Shown here in pieces: positions 6,233 through 14,307 of a stretch of DNA of 17,000 nt. This DNA comes from UBA11524 sp051883695 (GTDB taxonomy: Bacteria; Bacillota; Clostridia; Christensenellales; Aristaeellaceae): NCBI GenBank assembly GCA_051883695.1, contig JBJEUF010000058.1, forward strand, positions 1 through 17,000, written 5' to 3'. The notes beneath the pieces are model-generated. The model was not told the origin of the DNA. It worked only from the letters and a program-made list of their open reading frames with translations, and made no database searches. The position numbers and the translations under genes were made by a program. The first letter of the stretch is position 1, and the number at the start of each line of letters is the position of its first letter.

Positions 6233-7126
6233 TCAAAAGGCTTCCAGAAAGCTGGTCTGCTGCGGCATCCGGGCGAACATCTCCCGGTTGATGTCCGAAA
6301 AGCGCCAGTGCAGCCGCAGCCGCTCGCACTCGCTGCGGAAAGCCTCATAAAGCCGCTCCGCATCGGGCACGGCAAGCTCATAGGCATTCCCGTACCGCTG
6401 CAGATACCTGCTCCGCACGCCCGGAAAGTCCCGCTCCAGCGCGTCGAAGTAGTATTCACGGTTGCCGGTGCGCAGCGTCATGCCGAAGAAGCACACGACA
6501 AACCGGCCGCCGCTGTCCGCCGTTCTGCGGACGATTTCACGGATATTCCCCTCGCTGTCCGTCAGGAACGGCAGCACCGGGTTCAGCCATGCGCCGGTGA
6601 ACACCCCGTGCTCCGCCAGCGTGCGCATGGCCGCGAAGCGCTCGGAGGTTACGGAAACCCGCGGCTCGATCCTGCGGCAGAGCGCATCCTCCGCGCAGGT
6701 GACGGTCAGGCGGGCGCATACGGGCGCGTGACGGCTGATTTCGGACAGCAGCGCGGCGTCCCGTGCACAGAGCGCGGATTTGGTCGTGAAGGCCGCGCCG
6801 AAGCGGTGCCGGCGGATCAGCTCCAGCGCCTGCCGCGTCAGGCACAGCTCCCGCTCCAGGGGGTTGTACGGGTCACTCATGCTGCCCATGGTGATCACGC
6901 CGGCGGAGCGTCTGGCGCGCAGCTCGTCTTCCAGCAGGGAAATGGCGTTTGCCTTCGGTCGAACGGTGTCAAAGCGGTCAATCCGGTAGCACGCCGAACG
7001 GGAATCGCAGTAGATGCAGCCGTGGGAGCACCCGCGATAGAGGTTCATGTTCCAGTCCGCATAGAAAAAGCCGTCCATGCTTCCCCTGACAGGGGTCAGC
7101 AGATGCTTTGCCGCGAGCATTTCCAT
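6233..7126 (-). CDS. SPL-family radical SAM protein (COG1533 / Rv2578c-like)
   Basis: A 297-residue protein with the 4Fe-4S motif C33-SHG-C37-IY-C40 in NLYRGCSHGCIYCDSR, then MGSMSDPYNPLE and an RRIEPR block followed by NPVLPFLTD. These are features of the COG1533 group related to spore photoproduct lyase. Such proteins cleave S-adenosylmethionine to a 5'-deoxyadenosyl radical; for this subgroup the substrate is mostly unknown, and true DNA photoproduct repair is not shown. The ATG at 7126 lies about 18 bases after the predicted transcript start, with AAAGGA as ribosome binding site; an in-frame GTG nine bases earlier is too close to that site. It is a single-gene unit, divergent from murC. 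Confidence 0.88.
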   Translation of the reverse strand: MEMLAAKHLLTPVRGSMDGFFYADWNMNLYRGCSHGCIYCDSRSACYRIDRFDTVRPKANAISLLEDELRARRSAGVITMGSMSDPYNPLERELCLTRQALELIRRHRFGAAFTTKSALCARDAALLSEISRHAPVCARLTVTCAEDALCRRIEPRVSVTSERFAAMRTLAEHGVFTGAWLNPVLPFLTDSEGNIREIVRRTADSGGRFVVCFFGMTLRTGNREYYFDALERDFPGVRSRYLQRYGNAYELAVPDAERLYEAFRSECERLRLHWRFSDINREMFARMPQQTSFLEAF

Positions 7127-7150
7127 GGGCTTCACCGTCCTTTTGCATCC

Positions 7151-7179
7151 ATTGTAGGGCAGAGAAGCGGAAATGTCAA
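7151..7179 (-). promoter_or_regulatory. Consensus sigma-A promoter of the radical SAM gene
   Basis: On the minus strand perfect TTGACA (7179-7174) and TACAAT (7156-7151) are 17 bases apart. The short leader of about 18 bases leaves little room for RNA control. Confidence 0.88.
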
Positions 7180-7202
7180 TGCGAATACGAAAAAACGTTC
7201 GC

Positions 7203-7232
7203 TTGATGTTTCCGGCATGATGAGCGTATAAT
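7203..7232 (+). promoter_or_regulatory. Sigma-A promoter of murC
   Basis: TATAAT at 7227-7232 is preceded at 18 bases by TTGATG (7203-7208, four of six to consensus). It points at murC, about 40 bases upstream of its ATG, and is divergent from the promoter at 7151-7179. Confidence 0.7.
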
Positions 7233-7271
7233 AGGACAGGTTCATCAAGCTGACAACAGGAGCGTATTCGC

Positions 7272-8675
7272 ATGAAGAGTCCACATATCCGCGATTATGC
7301 GGGAAAGCGCATCCACATGATCGGCATTGGCGGTTCCAGCATGTCCGGGCTGGCGCAGATGCTGATCTCCAAGGGGTATCAGGTGTCCGGCTCTGACCGG
7401 ACGGAGGGCTATCTGATCGGCGATGTCCGTGCAGCCGGCGCGACGGTTTATATCGGCCATGCGGCGGAGCAGGTGCACGGGGCTGACCTGGTCGTGTACA
7501 CCGGCGCGGCGTCCGCGGAAAACCCGGAGCGCGTCGAGGCGGAGCGCCTGGGCATTCCCACCATGGAGCGCAGCGTGCTGCTGGGCCAGCTGATGGAGGG
7601 CTATCCGCAGGCGGTGGGCGTCTGCGGCGCCCACGGAAAAACCAGCACCACCTCCATGCTCTCCCAGATGCTGGTGGAATGCGGGCTCGATCCGTCCGTG
7701 CACATCGGCGGCAAGCTGGACGCTATCGGCGGCTCCACCCGCATCGGCACGGGCAGTGCCTTCCTGGCTGAGGCGTGCGAATTCCGCCGCTCCTTCCTGC
7801 AGATGCGCCCGACCATCGCCGTGGTGCTCAACATCGACGCGGATCATCTGGACTGCTACAGGGACATCGACGAGATCGAGGCGACCTTCGGGCAGTTCAT
7901 GCACCTGCTGCCCGAGGATGGCGTGTGCATCGGCAAGGGCACGGACGAGCGCGTCCTGCGGCAGATGGCGACGCTCTCCTGCCGGACGCTGACCTTCGGC
8001 ATGACGGCGGCGTGTGACTTCCGCCCGGAGAACCTGACGGAGGACGAGCGCGGCTATGCGTCCTACGACCTGATCGGCTGCGGCAAGCGTCTGGCGCATG
8101 TGAAGATGGCGGTTCCGGGCGATTTCAACGTGGAGAACGGTCTGGCGGCCCTGTGCGCGGCGTATGTGCTGGGGGCGGATATGACGCGGGCTGCGGAGAG
8201 CCTTGGGCGCTTCACCGGTGCGCACCGCCGCTTTGAAAAGACGGACGAGATCAACGGCGGCGCGGAGATCTTCCACGACTACGGCCACAATCCCGCCGAG
8301 ATGCGCAACGCCGTTTCCATCGCCCGCAAGCGGTGCAAGGGCAAGCTCTACGCCGTGATGCAGCCCCATACCTTCAGCCGCGTGCGAACGCTCTTCGACC
8401 AGTATCTCACCTGCACCCGGGAGGCGGACGTGACGGTGGTCATGGACATCTGCGCCGCCCGCGAGAAGGATCCGGGGAATCTGAACAGCGGTATGCTGGT
8501 GGAGGGCATGAGGGCCCACGGCATCAACGCGGTGTGGACGCCGTCCTTTGACGATACGGAGCGGTATCTGCGGGAGCATCTGCAGCCCGGGGATCTGGCG
8601 ATCACAATGGGCTGCGGGGATGTAAACATGCTCAATGAGCAGATTCACCGGCACGAGCTGGGCGGCGACAGATAA
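7272..8675 (+). CDS. murC: UDP-N-acetylmuramate--L-alanine ligase MurC
   Basis: A 467-residue cytoplasmic ligase that adds L-alanine to UDP-N-acetylmuramate with ATP, the first amino-acid step of peptidoglycan precursor synthesis. The N-terminal Rossmann domain starts with HMIGIGGSSMSGLAQ (residues 15-29). The ATP loop is GAHGKTS with Lys123, where family members usually have GTHGKT. The C-terminal domain begins near NGGAEIFHDYGHNPAEM; HDYGHNP (335-341) replaces the more usual DDYxHHP, a variant consistent with clostridial MurC. The length is normal. The ATG at 7272 follows CAGGAG by 8 bases. Mpl was considered, but the start, length and GIGGSSMSG motif fit MurC better. Single-gene unit with its own promoter and terminator. 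Confidence 0.93.
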   Translation: MKSPHIRDYAGKRIHMIGIGGSSMSGLAQMLISKGYQVSGSDRTEGYLIGDVRAAGATVYIGHAAEQVHGADLVVYTGAASAENPERVEAERLGIPTMERSVLLGQLMEGYPQAVGVCGAHGKTSTTSMLSQMLVECGLDPSVHIGGKLDAIGGSTRIGTGSAFLAEACEFRRSFLQMRPTIAVVLNIDADHLDCYRDIDEIEATFGQFMHLLPEDGVCIGKGTDERVLRQMATLSCRTLTFGMTAACDFRPENLTEDERGYASYDLIGCGKRLAHVKMAVPGDFNVENGLAALCAAYVLGADMTRAAESLGRFTGAHRRFEKTDEINGGAEIFHDYGHNPAEMRNAVSIARKRCKGKLYAVMQPHTFSRVRTLFDQYLTCTREADVTVVMDICAAREKDPGNLNSGMLVEGMRAHGINAVWTPSFDDTERYLREHLQPGDLAITMGCGDVNMLNEQIHRHELGGDR

Positions 8676-8726
8676 CCAGGCAGCGCTCAGGGAACGGCTT
8701 ACCCGGTTTTCGTTCTGCCCGACACG

Positions 8727-8754
8727 GGACGCATCGCTACGGTGCGTCCTTTTT
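8727..8754 (+). terminator. Intrinsic terminator after murC
   Basis: 7-bp stem GGACGCA / TGCGTCC (8727-8733 and 8743-8749) with a 9-base loop, followed by TTTTT. It is 50 bases past the murC stop and before the next gene. Confidence 0.88.
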
Positions 8755-8801
8755 CATATCGTCATTTTCGACGAAATCCCCGCATACCCTCCTTCGGGGT
8801 G

Positions 8802-9728
8802 ATGATTGTGGGAACGCTGCCGTGGGAGCTTCTGGGCGCGGTGGTCGGGGCGGGGATGGCTTCCGGGCGCGAAATCGCGTCGTTTTTCGGGCGCTATGGC
8901 GCATGGGGCTGCGTCGGCGCGGCACTCGCTTCGGCCATGATGTACCTGCTGGGCGGCGCGACCATGCCGCAGAGCTGGCGCGGACGCTGGCCGGAGCGGC
9001 TCTGGCGCGTCCTGCTGACGCTGCTGCTCATCGCCACAGCCGGTGCGATGCTGGCCGCTTCGGCGGAGGTCGCGGCACTGGTGCTGCCCGTGCACGGCGC
9101 ATATTGGCTGGGCATGGCGGGGACGTTCCTGCTGGCGTGGGTGCTGGCCCGGCGAACGGTCAACGGGCTGGCATGGGTCAGCCGGGCCATGATGCTGGTC
9201 CTGGCGGTACTCGTCCTGCTGGGACTGACGATCGACCCCATGCGTGCCATGGTGCTCACGGATGTATCGGTGCCGATGGCCCTCCTGCGGGGCGTGACCT
9301 ATGGCGGCTTCAACGCCGCGCTGATGTACCCGGTCATGGCGGCCTCGGGACAGCCGCCCGCAAGGAAGCGGCAGGGGCGGCTCCTGGGCTGCATTGGCAT
9401 CGCGCTGCTGCTGATGCTCGGTAATGCGGTGCTCCTGCGTCATCCGGCTCTGATCGGGGAGCCGCTGCCCTATATCCGATTGATGGCGCAGCTGGGACAG
9501 CTTGGCTATGCGCTGGGGGCGCTGGCCCTGTATCTGGCAATCCTGTCTACGCTGACGGTCTGTCTGAGGGCCCTTGGCGAAATGCGGCTGTGCGTCTGCG
9601 GCGCGCTCCTGACGGCCCTTTATGGCTTTTCGGGCGTGGTGGACATGGGATATCCGCTGCTGGGCGGCGCTTGCGCGCTTATGCTGCTGGCGATGCGCAT
9701 CGCGGCCCGACTAAAAGGACGGAAATGA
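8802..9728 (+). CDS. YkvI-like multi-span membrane protein (LeuT-fold transporter superfamily)
   Basis: A 308-residue, very hydrophobic protein with about nine or ten membrane helices. The opening GAVVGAGMASGREIASFFGRYG (residues 12-33) is the hallmark of YkvI-like proteins, which are related to APC/LeuT-fold secondary transporters; the substrate is unknown. The start is uncertain. The ATG at 8802 has GGGG only two bases away, while GTG at 8808 lies at a better distance from GGGGTGAT and would give 306 residues. No convincing promoter is seen between the murC terminator and the start, so expression may come from readthrough or a weak promoter. A separate promoter for alr lies just downstream, so it is probably not part of the alr run. 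Confidence 0.8.
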   Translation: MIVGTLPWELLGAVVGAGMASGREIASFFGRYGAWGCVGAALASAMMYLLGGATMPQSWRGRWPERLWRVLLTLLLIATAGAMLAASAEVAALVLPVHGAYWLGMAGTFLLAWVLARRTVNGLAWVSRAMMLVLAVLVLLGLTIDPMRAMVLTDVSVPMALLRGVTYGGFNAALMYPVMAASGQPPARKRQGRLLGCIGIALLLMLGNAVLLRHPALIGEPLPYIRLMAQLGQLGYALGALALYLAILSTLTVCLRALGEMRLCVCGALLTALYGFSGVVDMGYPLLGGACALMLLAMRIAARLKGRK

Positions 9729-9763
9729 AGGAAGCGAAATTTGCGCATTTCTTCCCGAAACGC

Positions 9764-9792
9764 TTTTCAATCGGCCTGCGCTGTGCTATAAT
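9764..9792 (+). promoter_or_regulatory. Promoter of the alr operon (extended -10)
   Basis: TATAAT at 9787-9792 is preceded by TGC, making an extended -10. TTTTCA (9764-9769) stands 17 bases upstream as a four-of-six -35 box. The start would fall about 55 bases before alr. Confidence 0.75.
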
Positions 9793-9854
9793 ACTGCTTA
9801 CGACTGGCAAACCCCAGCCGCTGTTATCGTAAGAAAAAAAGAGGGTGATCCTGC

Positions 9855-10964
9855 ATGCAGATGCAGTATCCTGAGCGCACGATTGATCTTGCGGCGATCC
9901 GGCACAACGTATCGCTGCTGAAGGCGGCAACGCCGTCAGGCACGCTCCTGATGGCGGTCGTGAAGGCGGACGCCTATGGTCACGGGATTGTCCAGACCGC
10001 GAAGAACGCGCTCCATGCCGGTGCGGACTATCTGGCAGTCGCCCGCACCTATGAGGGCAAGCTGCTGCGCAGCGCCGGTGTGGAGGCGCCTGTGCTGGTG
10101 CTGGGCGCAGGCAGCGGCGATGAGCTGTCCGAGGGCGTGGCATATGGCCTGACGATGGCGGTCTGTGCGCCGGATATGGTGCGCTGCGTGCAGCGTGCGG
10201 CGGTGAAGCAGGGAAAGCCGGGGCTTGTCCACCTGAAGGTCGATACAGGCATGGGGCGCATCGGTGTGCGCACGGAGGACGAGGTGCGTCAGATGCTCGC
10301 GGTGCTCGCGGAATGCCCGCAGGTGCGTTTGACCGGTGCCTTCACGCACTTTGCCGATGCGGACGGCGAAACGGAGGACTACACCCGGCTGCAGCTCAGG
10401 CGCTTCCGGGCGCTGACAGCGCTGCTGCCCGAAAATATCCTCCGCCACTGCGCCAATTCCGCTTCCATCCACCGCTACCCCGAGGCGGCGATGGACATGG
10501 TGCGCGCCGGCATTTCCATGTACGGCTATCCGCCCGTGCCGACGGAGCTGCCCCTGCGCCCTGCGATGGACTGGCGCACCGCCGTCACCTTCGTCAAGGA
10601 TGTACAGGTTGGCGACCGGTTCAGCTATGGCTGCACCTTCACGGCGGACAGGCCCATGACCATCGCGACCGTGGCCTGCGGCTATGGCGACGGCTATCAT
10701 CGCGCGGGGAGCGGCAGGGCGCAGGTGCTCATTCACGGCAGGCGCTGCCCGGTGGTGGGGCGCATCTGCATGGATCAGATGATGGCGGATGTGACGGGCA
10801 TCGAGGGCGTGGAGCCGGGCGATGAGGTCGTGCTGATGGGCCGGCAGGGCGGCGAATGCATCTCTGCCGAGGAGCTGGCTGCCTGGGCCGGCACCATCAG
10901 CTATGAGGTGCTGCTGGCCGCGACGGAGCGCGTGCAGTGCCGCTGGGTGAACGGCTGTGATTGA
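9855..10964 (+). CDS. alr: Alanine racemase
   Basis: A 369-residue PLP enzyme converting L- to D-alanine for peptidoglycan. The cofactor Lys37 lies in VVKADAYGHG (35-44), the other catalytic residue is Tyr258 in FSYGCTF, and the C-terminal barrel shows VACGYGDGYHR and VVGRICMDQMM, all standard. The ATG at 9855 follows GAGGG by nine bases. It is the first gene of a run of six closely spaced genes. Together with murC, 1.2 kb upstream on the same strand, it makes this a peptidoglycan-precursor neighbourhood. The length is typical and no key residue is missing. Confidence 0.96.
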   Translation: MQMQYPERTIDLAAIRHNVSLLKAATPSGTLLMAVVKADAYGHGIVQTAKNALHAGADYLAVARTYEGKLLRSAGVEAPVLVLGAGSGDELSEGVAYGLTMAVCAPDMVRCVQRAAVKQGKPGLVHLKVDTGMGRIGVRTEDEVRQMLAVLAECPQVRLTGAFTHFADADGETEDYTRLQLRRFRALTALLPENILRHCANSASIHRYPEAAMDMVRAGISMYGYPPVPTELPLRPAMDWRTAVTFVKDVQVGDRFSYGCTFTADRPMTIATVACGYGDGYHRAGSGRAQVLIHGRRCPVVGRICMDQMMADVTGIEGVEPGDEVVLMGRQGGECISAEELAAWAGTISYEVLLAATERVQCRWVNGCD

Positions 10965-11508
10965 CAAGGCGGTGCTGCGCCGGCATATCCGCAGCCTGTA
11001 CGCGGGCCCCGGGGAGCGGGAGGCCCAGAGCGCCGCGATCTGCCGGCATATTCTGGGAAGCCCATGGTATCGGCAGGCCCGGGTGATCGGCGGATATGTG
11101 CCGCTGATGCGGGAGGCGGACATCCTGCCGGTGCTGCGGGACGCGCTGGCCAGCGGACGCACGCTGGCGCTGCCCCTGTGCGCCCGTGCGCCGTATATGA
11201 CGCTGCGCCGCGTGACATCGCTGGAAGCGCTGGTCCCGGGGGCATACGGCATCCCCGAGCCGGAGGAGGGAACGGAGATCATCCCGGTGGACGCGCTGGA
11301 TCTGCTGCTTGTGCCGCTGGAGGGCGTTGACCCGTACGGCATGCGGCTGGGAAAGGGCGGCGGCTATTATGACTGCCTGCTGGCGGATAAGGACGTGCGC
11401 ACGATGGGCTGTGCGCTGTCCTGGCAGCGGGTGTCACGCGTTCCGGTTCAGCAGTGGGACAGGCCGCTGACGGCTCTGGCGGACAGGGACGGCGTGCATT
11501 ATTTCTGA
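10957..11508 (+). CDS. 5-formyltetrahydrofolate cyclo-ligase
   Basis: A 183-residue cytoplasmic enzyme that converts 5-formyl-THF to 5,10-methenyl-THF with ATP. The diagnostic C-terminal phosphate-binding block GMRLGKGGGYYD (residues 128-139) and LDLLLVPLEGVD just before it are clear, and the N-terminus IDKAVLRRHIRSLY is the basic helix common to the family. The start is GTG at 10957, overlapping the end of alr by eight bases, so translation is likely coupled. The gene links folate one-carbon metabolism to this housekeeping operon only by location. Known family symbols differ (fau, ygfA, yqgN), so none is assigned. Confidence 0.93.
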   Translation: MIDKAVLRRHIRSLYAGPGEREAQSAAICRHILGSPWYRQARVIGGYVPLMREADILPVLRDALASGRTLALPLCARAPYMTLRRVTSLEALVPGAYGIPEPEEGTEIIPVDALDLLLVPLEGVDPYGMRLGKGGGYYDCLLADKDVRTMGCALSWQRVSRVPVQQWDRPLTALADRDGVHYF

Positions 11509-11526
11509 AAAACGGAGGAAAACCCC

Positions 11527-12357
11527 ATGCAGAACAGCAGAAAGAAAAAGCAGAAGGTACCGATGGTGAAGAAGCCCTTTATCCGAGGCCGGATGATCGA
11601 CCGGACAACGCCCGGCGCGGCGCTGAAGTTCTTCGCGTTCACGGTGATGATGATCTTCGTCTATTTCATGAGCATGATCGTGGCAACGCTGGAGATCAGC
11701 ATCCTGAATCTCGCCATCAACCTCGCCATACTCGGCGTGACGTGGACGATCTTCTGGCAGTCGGGCATTGCGTCGGGTGCCGACGCGGTCAATCAGGGAG
11801 AGATCATGTACCAGCGGCGGGAGAAGGGCCGTCCCGTGGCGGATTGGGAAGCGGAAATGTGCTACCATCCGATCAAGGGCCTGACGGCTGCGCTGATCGG
11901 TTCGCTGCCGCTGCTGCTTGCGTCCGTGGTCTTTGCCTGCGTCGCGCAGCGCCAGATGACCACCCTGGGCGTGCTGCCCTCCTGGTTGAGCGGCTTTGAG
12001 AGCCGCCCGGAGATCGGCGGCGCGCTGACGTATTATCATCAGGAAGCCACCATGGATCTGGAGGCGGTGCTGCGCGTGGTGATCCACGTGGCCACCATGC
12101 CCTGGCTGAGCATCGTCGGGGTGGACAACAAGGACGCGGTGCTGGTGCTGGAGCGTCTCAGTCCCGTGCTGAACCTGCTGCCTGCGCTGTCCTATGGCGT
12201 GGGGTACATGATGGGCACGAGGGAGCGCGCCGCCGTCCACGGCAATGTGGAGCTGGGCAAGCAGAAGCTCCGCCAGAAGCAGCGCAGGGAGCAGCGCGTG
12301 CGCCAGAAGCAGCGCCAGGCCGCTGCCAGCCGCCGCGGTCCCGAGCAGCTGAACTGA
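11527..12357 (+). CDS. Membrane protein of unknown function with basic ends
   Basis: A 276-residue protein that I do not recognise. A lysine-rich N-terminus (residues 1-22) is followed by two tight hydrophobic helices (34-54 and 57-77), a polar loop with the tract QRREKGRPVADWEAEMCYHP (96-115), a third helix (118-140), a less hydrophobic segment near 181-200 and a last helix (209-229). The C-terminal 45 residues are strongly basic and Gln/Arg-rich (KQKLRQKQRREQRVRQKQRQ), probably cytoplasmic. The ATG at 11527 follows GGAGG by eight bases. It sits 18 bases after the cyclo-ligase and 14 before rsmD, so it is surely co-transcribed. The basic tail could bind nucleic acid or acidic lipids; that is a guess. 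Confidence 0.85.
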   Translation: MQNSRKKKQKVPMVKKPFIRGRMIDRTTPGAALKFFAFTVMMIFVYFMSMIVATLEISILNLAINLAILGVTWTIFWQSGIASGADAVNQGEIMYQRREKGRPVADWEAEMCYHPIKGLTAALIGSLPLLLASVVFACVAQRQMTTLGVLPSWLSGFESRPEIGGALTYYHQEATMDLEAVLRVVIHVATMPWLSIVGVDNKDAVLVLERLSPVLNLLPALSYGVGYMMGTRERAAVHGNVELGKQKLRQKQRREQRVRQKQRQAAASRRGPEQLN

Positions 12358-12371
12358 CAGGAGAAGGCCGA

Positions 12372-12929
12372 ATGCGGATCATTGCAGGCATGGCCCGCGG
12401 GCGCACCTTTGACGCGCCCCAGGGGCTGGATACCCGCCCGACCCTCGACCGGGTGCGGGAAAACGTGTTCAACATCCTCCAAATGAAGGTGCGCGGCGCG
12501 CAGGTGCTGGATCTGTTTTCCGGCAGCGGCGCGATGGCCTTTGAGGCGCTCAGCCGCGGGGCGGAAGGCGCGGTGCTGGTGGATATCGACCGCGCCGCCC
12601 ATGACGTGGAGGTTCGCAACGCCGAGAGGCTGCGCATGGCGGAGAGCTGCCGCATCCTCCACTGCCCCTGGCAGGAGGCCCTTCGCCGGTTGCAGGCCGA
12701 GGACGTACGGTTCGGGGTGGTCTTTCTTGATCCCCCCTACAAAATGCATGATATGTCGCCTGTGCTGGCGGCCTTGAAGCCCCTGCTGACGGCGGACGCG
12801 GTGATCGTGCTGGAGCATGAGGCGAAGACCTTCCCGGTGACCTGCGACGGCTACGAGCTCTATGACAGCCGGAAGTACGGCATTGCGGGCGTGAGCTTCT
12901 TCCGGCGATTCCCGCAGGAGGTGGAATGA
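12372..12929 (+). CDS. rsmD: 16S rRNA (guanine(966)-N(2))-methyltransferase RsmD
   Basis: A 185-residue SAM-dependent methyltransferase that modifies G966 of 16S rRNA during 30S assembly. The N-terminus MRIIAGMARGRTF, the block TRPTLDRVRENVFNIL (residues 21-36), the SAM-binding LDLFSGSGAMAFEALSRGA and the catalytic DPPY (120-123) are all family signatures. AGGAG lies eight to nine bases before the ATG. Its stop overlaps the coaD start (TGATG), and the rsmD-coaD order is conserved in Firmicutes, which supports both assignments. Confidence 0.95.
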   Translation: MRIIAGMARGRTFDAPQGLDTRPTLDRVRENVFNILQMKVRGAQVLDLFSGSGAMAFEALSRGAEGAVLVDIDRAAHDVEVRNAERLRMAESCRILHCPWQEALRRLQAEDVRFGVVFLDPPYKMHDMSPVLAALKPLLTADAVIVLEHEAKTFPVTCDGYELYDSRKYGIAGVSFFRRFPQEVE

Positions 12930-13411
12930 TGGCGCGCATCTGCGTATACCCCGGCAGCTTTGATCCGGTGACGGTCGGGCATCTGGACGTGATCCGGCGG
13001 GCGGCGGCGCTCTTTGACGAGGTGATCGTCACCGTCATGCACAACGTCAACAAGCGCGGCTGCTTTCCCGTGGACGAGCGCATGGCGCTGATCGCCCGGG
13101 CTGTGCGGGAGATCCCCAATGTCCGTGTGGACAAATGGGACGGCTTGCTGGTGGACTATGTGAGGATGAACGGCGCCTGCGCGGTGGTGCGCGGGCTTCG
13201 CGCGGTGAGCGACTTCGACACCGAAATGACCATGGCGCAGGTGAACAGCCAGCTGCTGCCGGGGATGGAAACGCTATTCCTGATGGCCCGTCCGGAGCAT
13301 GCCTGCATCTCCTCCTCGGTGGTGCGGGAAGCGGCGGCTTTTGGCGCGGACATCAGCGCCTTCGTTCCCGCGCAGGTCGCGGAGGAAATTCGGGCGCATT
13401 TCAGGCATTGA
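12929..13411 (+). CDS. coaD: Phosphopantetheine adenylyltransferase CoaD
   Basis: A 160-residue nucleotidyltransferase that joins 4'-phosphopantetheine and ATP to give dephospho-CoA, the penultimate step of coenzyme A synthesis. Visible motifs are YPGSFDPVTVGH with the T-V-G-H nucleotide-binding motif (residues 15-18), VVRGLRAVSDFDTEMTMAQVN and ISSSVVRE (127-134). Two ATG codons stand in tandem at 12926 and 12929. The second is seven bases from AGGAGG and is preferred; the first adds one Met. The reading frame overlaps the rsmD stop. The length is typical. Confidence 0.95.
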   Translation: MARICVYPGSFDPVTVGHLDVIRRAAALFDEVIVTVMHNVNKRGCFPVDERMALIARAVREIPNVRVDKWDGLLVDYVRMNGACAVVRGLRAVSDFDTEMTMAQVNSQLLPGMETLFLMARPEHACISSSVVREAAAFGADISAFVPAQVAEEIRAHFRH

Positions 13412-13453
13412 CAGACAGGCACGGCATAGGCCGGCAGAATGGAGGAAGGTACG

Positions 13454-14200
13454 ATGATCAGGCAGGAATCAACAGGCAGCGTGGATCAGGTGATGACGGC
13501 TCTGCGGGAGCTGGAGGAGACGCTGACGGGTGCGCAGCGTCTTTTGGGGGATCGCTGCATGGTGAACAGGCAGTTCCTGCTGCAGCGGCTGGAAATCATC
13601 GGGCGATGCCTTCCGGATGCGCTGAAGCAGGCTGCGGCGCTTGTCCAGCAGGAAAAGGACATCCGGGAAGCCGCCCAGCGGGAAGCTGCCGAGCAGACGA
13701 GGAAGTCCCGCGAGGAAGGACAGAAGATCATCGACGACGCGAAGAAGAAGGCGGAGGAACTGCAGGCGGATTCCCGCAAGAACAACCTGGAGGCCCAGAA
13801 GAGCGCCGACGCGGCCAAGCAGCAGGCCAATGCCCTGAAGGGACAGGCGGAGAACGACGCCCGTGCCATCCGCCAGCAGGCCCAGCAGGAGGCGCAGGCC
13901 TACCTGGCCAAGGCGCAGCAGGACGCCCAGGCCATCCGCCAGCAGGCCCAGGCCGAGGCGCAGCGGATGCTGGCACAGGCGGACGCCTCCGCCCGTGCGG
14001 CTGTTTCCCAGGACAATGTGCACCGCATGGCGGTCGTGGAGGCGGACGAGCTCCGGGATACGACCAATCAGGAAATGCTTATGCTGCGGCAGCAGTGCGT
14101 GGATTATCTCGATTCCATTCTGGAGGATGCGGACCGTTATCTCGTGTCGCTGACCACGGACATCCGCAAGCAGCGGCAGGCGCTGGACAGCCGGCGGTGA
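13454..14200 (+). CDS. Long coiled-coil protein (ATPase-stalk/DivIVA-like), function unknown
   Basis: A 248-residue protein, nearly all helical and rich in Ala, Gln, Glu and Lys. Residues 1-70 may form a small helical head; about 70-185 are an uninterrupted coiled coil; the last 50 residues (LRQQCVDYLDSILEDADRY) look like another helix pair. A 22-residue repeat starts AIRQQAQ in both copies, with a 21-base identical DNA stretch at 13865-13885 and 13931-13951. A 22-residue period fits an 11-residue coiled-coil repeat such as ATPase stalks use. Proteins after coaD in Clostridia are often labelled as ATPase or NtpF/H-like on this basis alone. The start is ATG at 13454 because GGAGG lies eight bases away; the ATG at 13439 overlaps that site. 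Last gene of the alr operon. Confidence 0.8.
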   Translation: MIRQESTGSVDQVMTALRELEETLTGAQRLLGDRCMVNRQFLLQRLEIIGRCLPDALKQAAALVQQEKDIREAAQREAAEQTRKSREEGQKIIDDAKKKAEELQADSRKNNLEAQKSADAAKQQANALKGQAENDARAIRQQAQQEAQAYLAKAQQDAQAIRQQAQAEAQRMLAQADASARAAVSQDNVHRMAVVEADELRDTTNQEMLMLRQQCVDYLDSILEDADRYLVSLTTDIRKQRQALDSRR

Positions 14201-14307
14201 GCGGCGATGCGTCCGATGCGGGATGGGGAGCAGCGGAAAATATGAAATATGAACAAAAATTCACCTTCGCTTCATCCTGATTTCACAAAACGACGCTATG
14301 ATGTACA
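14201..14307. other. Non-coding stretch after the coiled-coil gene
   Basis: No credible gene. It holds a short direct repeat (CGATGCG twice, 14205-14221) and then an AT-richer stretch (14238-14290) that stands out from the GC-rich surroundings, as a promoter region would. No terminator for the alr operon is seen here; the first one is at 14401. Confidence 0.5.

Noticed and set aside
5901..6329. Upstream extension of MarR to a 295-residue protein
   Set aside because: The extension runs through the hairpin repeat island and the promoter; the ATG at 5900 has a fitting ribosome binding site and gives the standard family length.
7245..8654. 469-residue minus-strand open frame opposite murC
   Set aside because: Composition is antisense-like and has no motif; the plus strand carries a full MurC.
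7272..8675. Mpl (murein peptide ligase) instead of MurC
   Set aside because: The N-terminal motif, length of 467 residues and single-copy housekeeping context fit MurC better; Mpl is mainly a proteobacterial recycling enzyme.
12926..12931. Programmed frameshift at the rsmD-coaD junction
   Set aside because: Both genes are complete with their own stop or start; this is ordinary stop-start overlap with AGGAGG upstream.
13135..14280. 381-residue open frame overlapping coaD and the coiled-coil gene
   Set aside because: Gly/Arg/Pro-rich shadow in another frame of two well supported genes.
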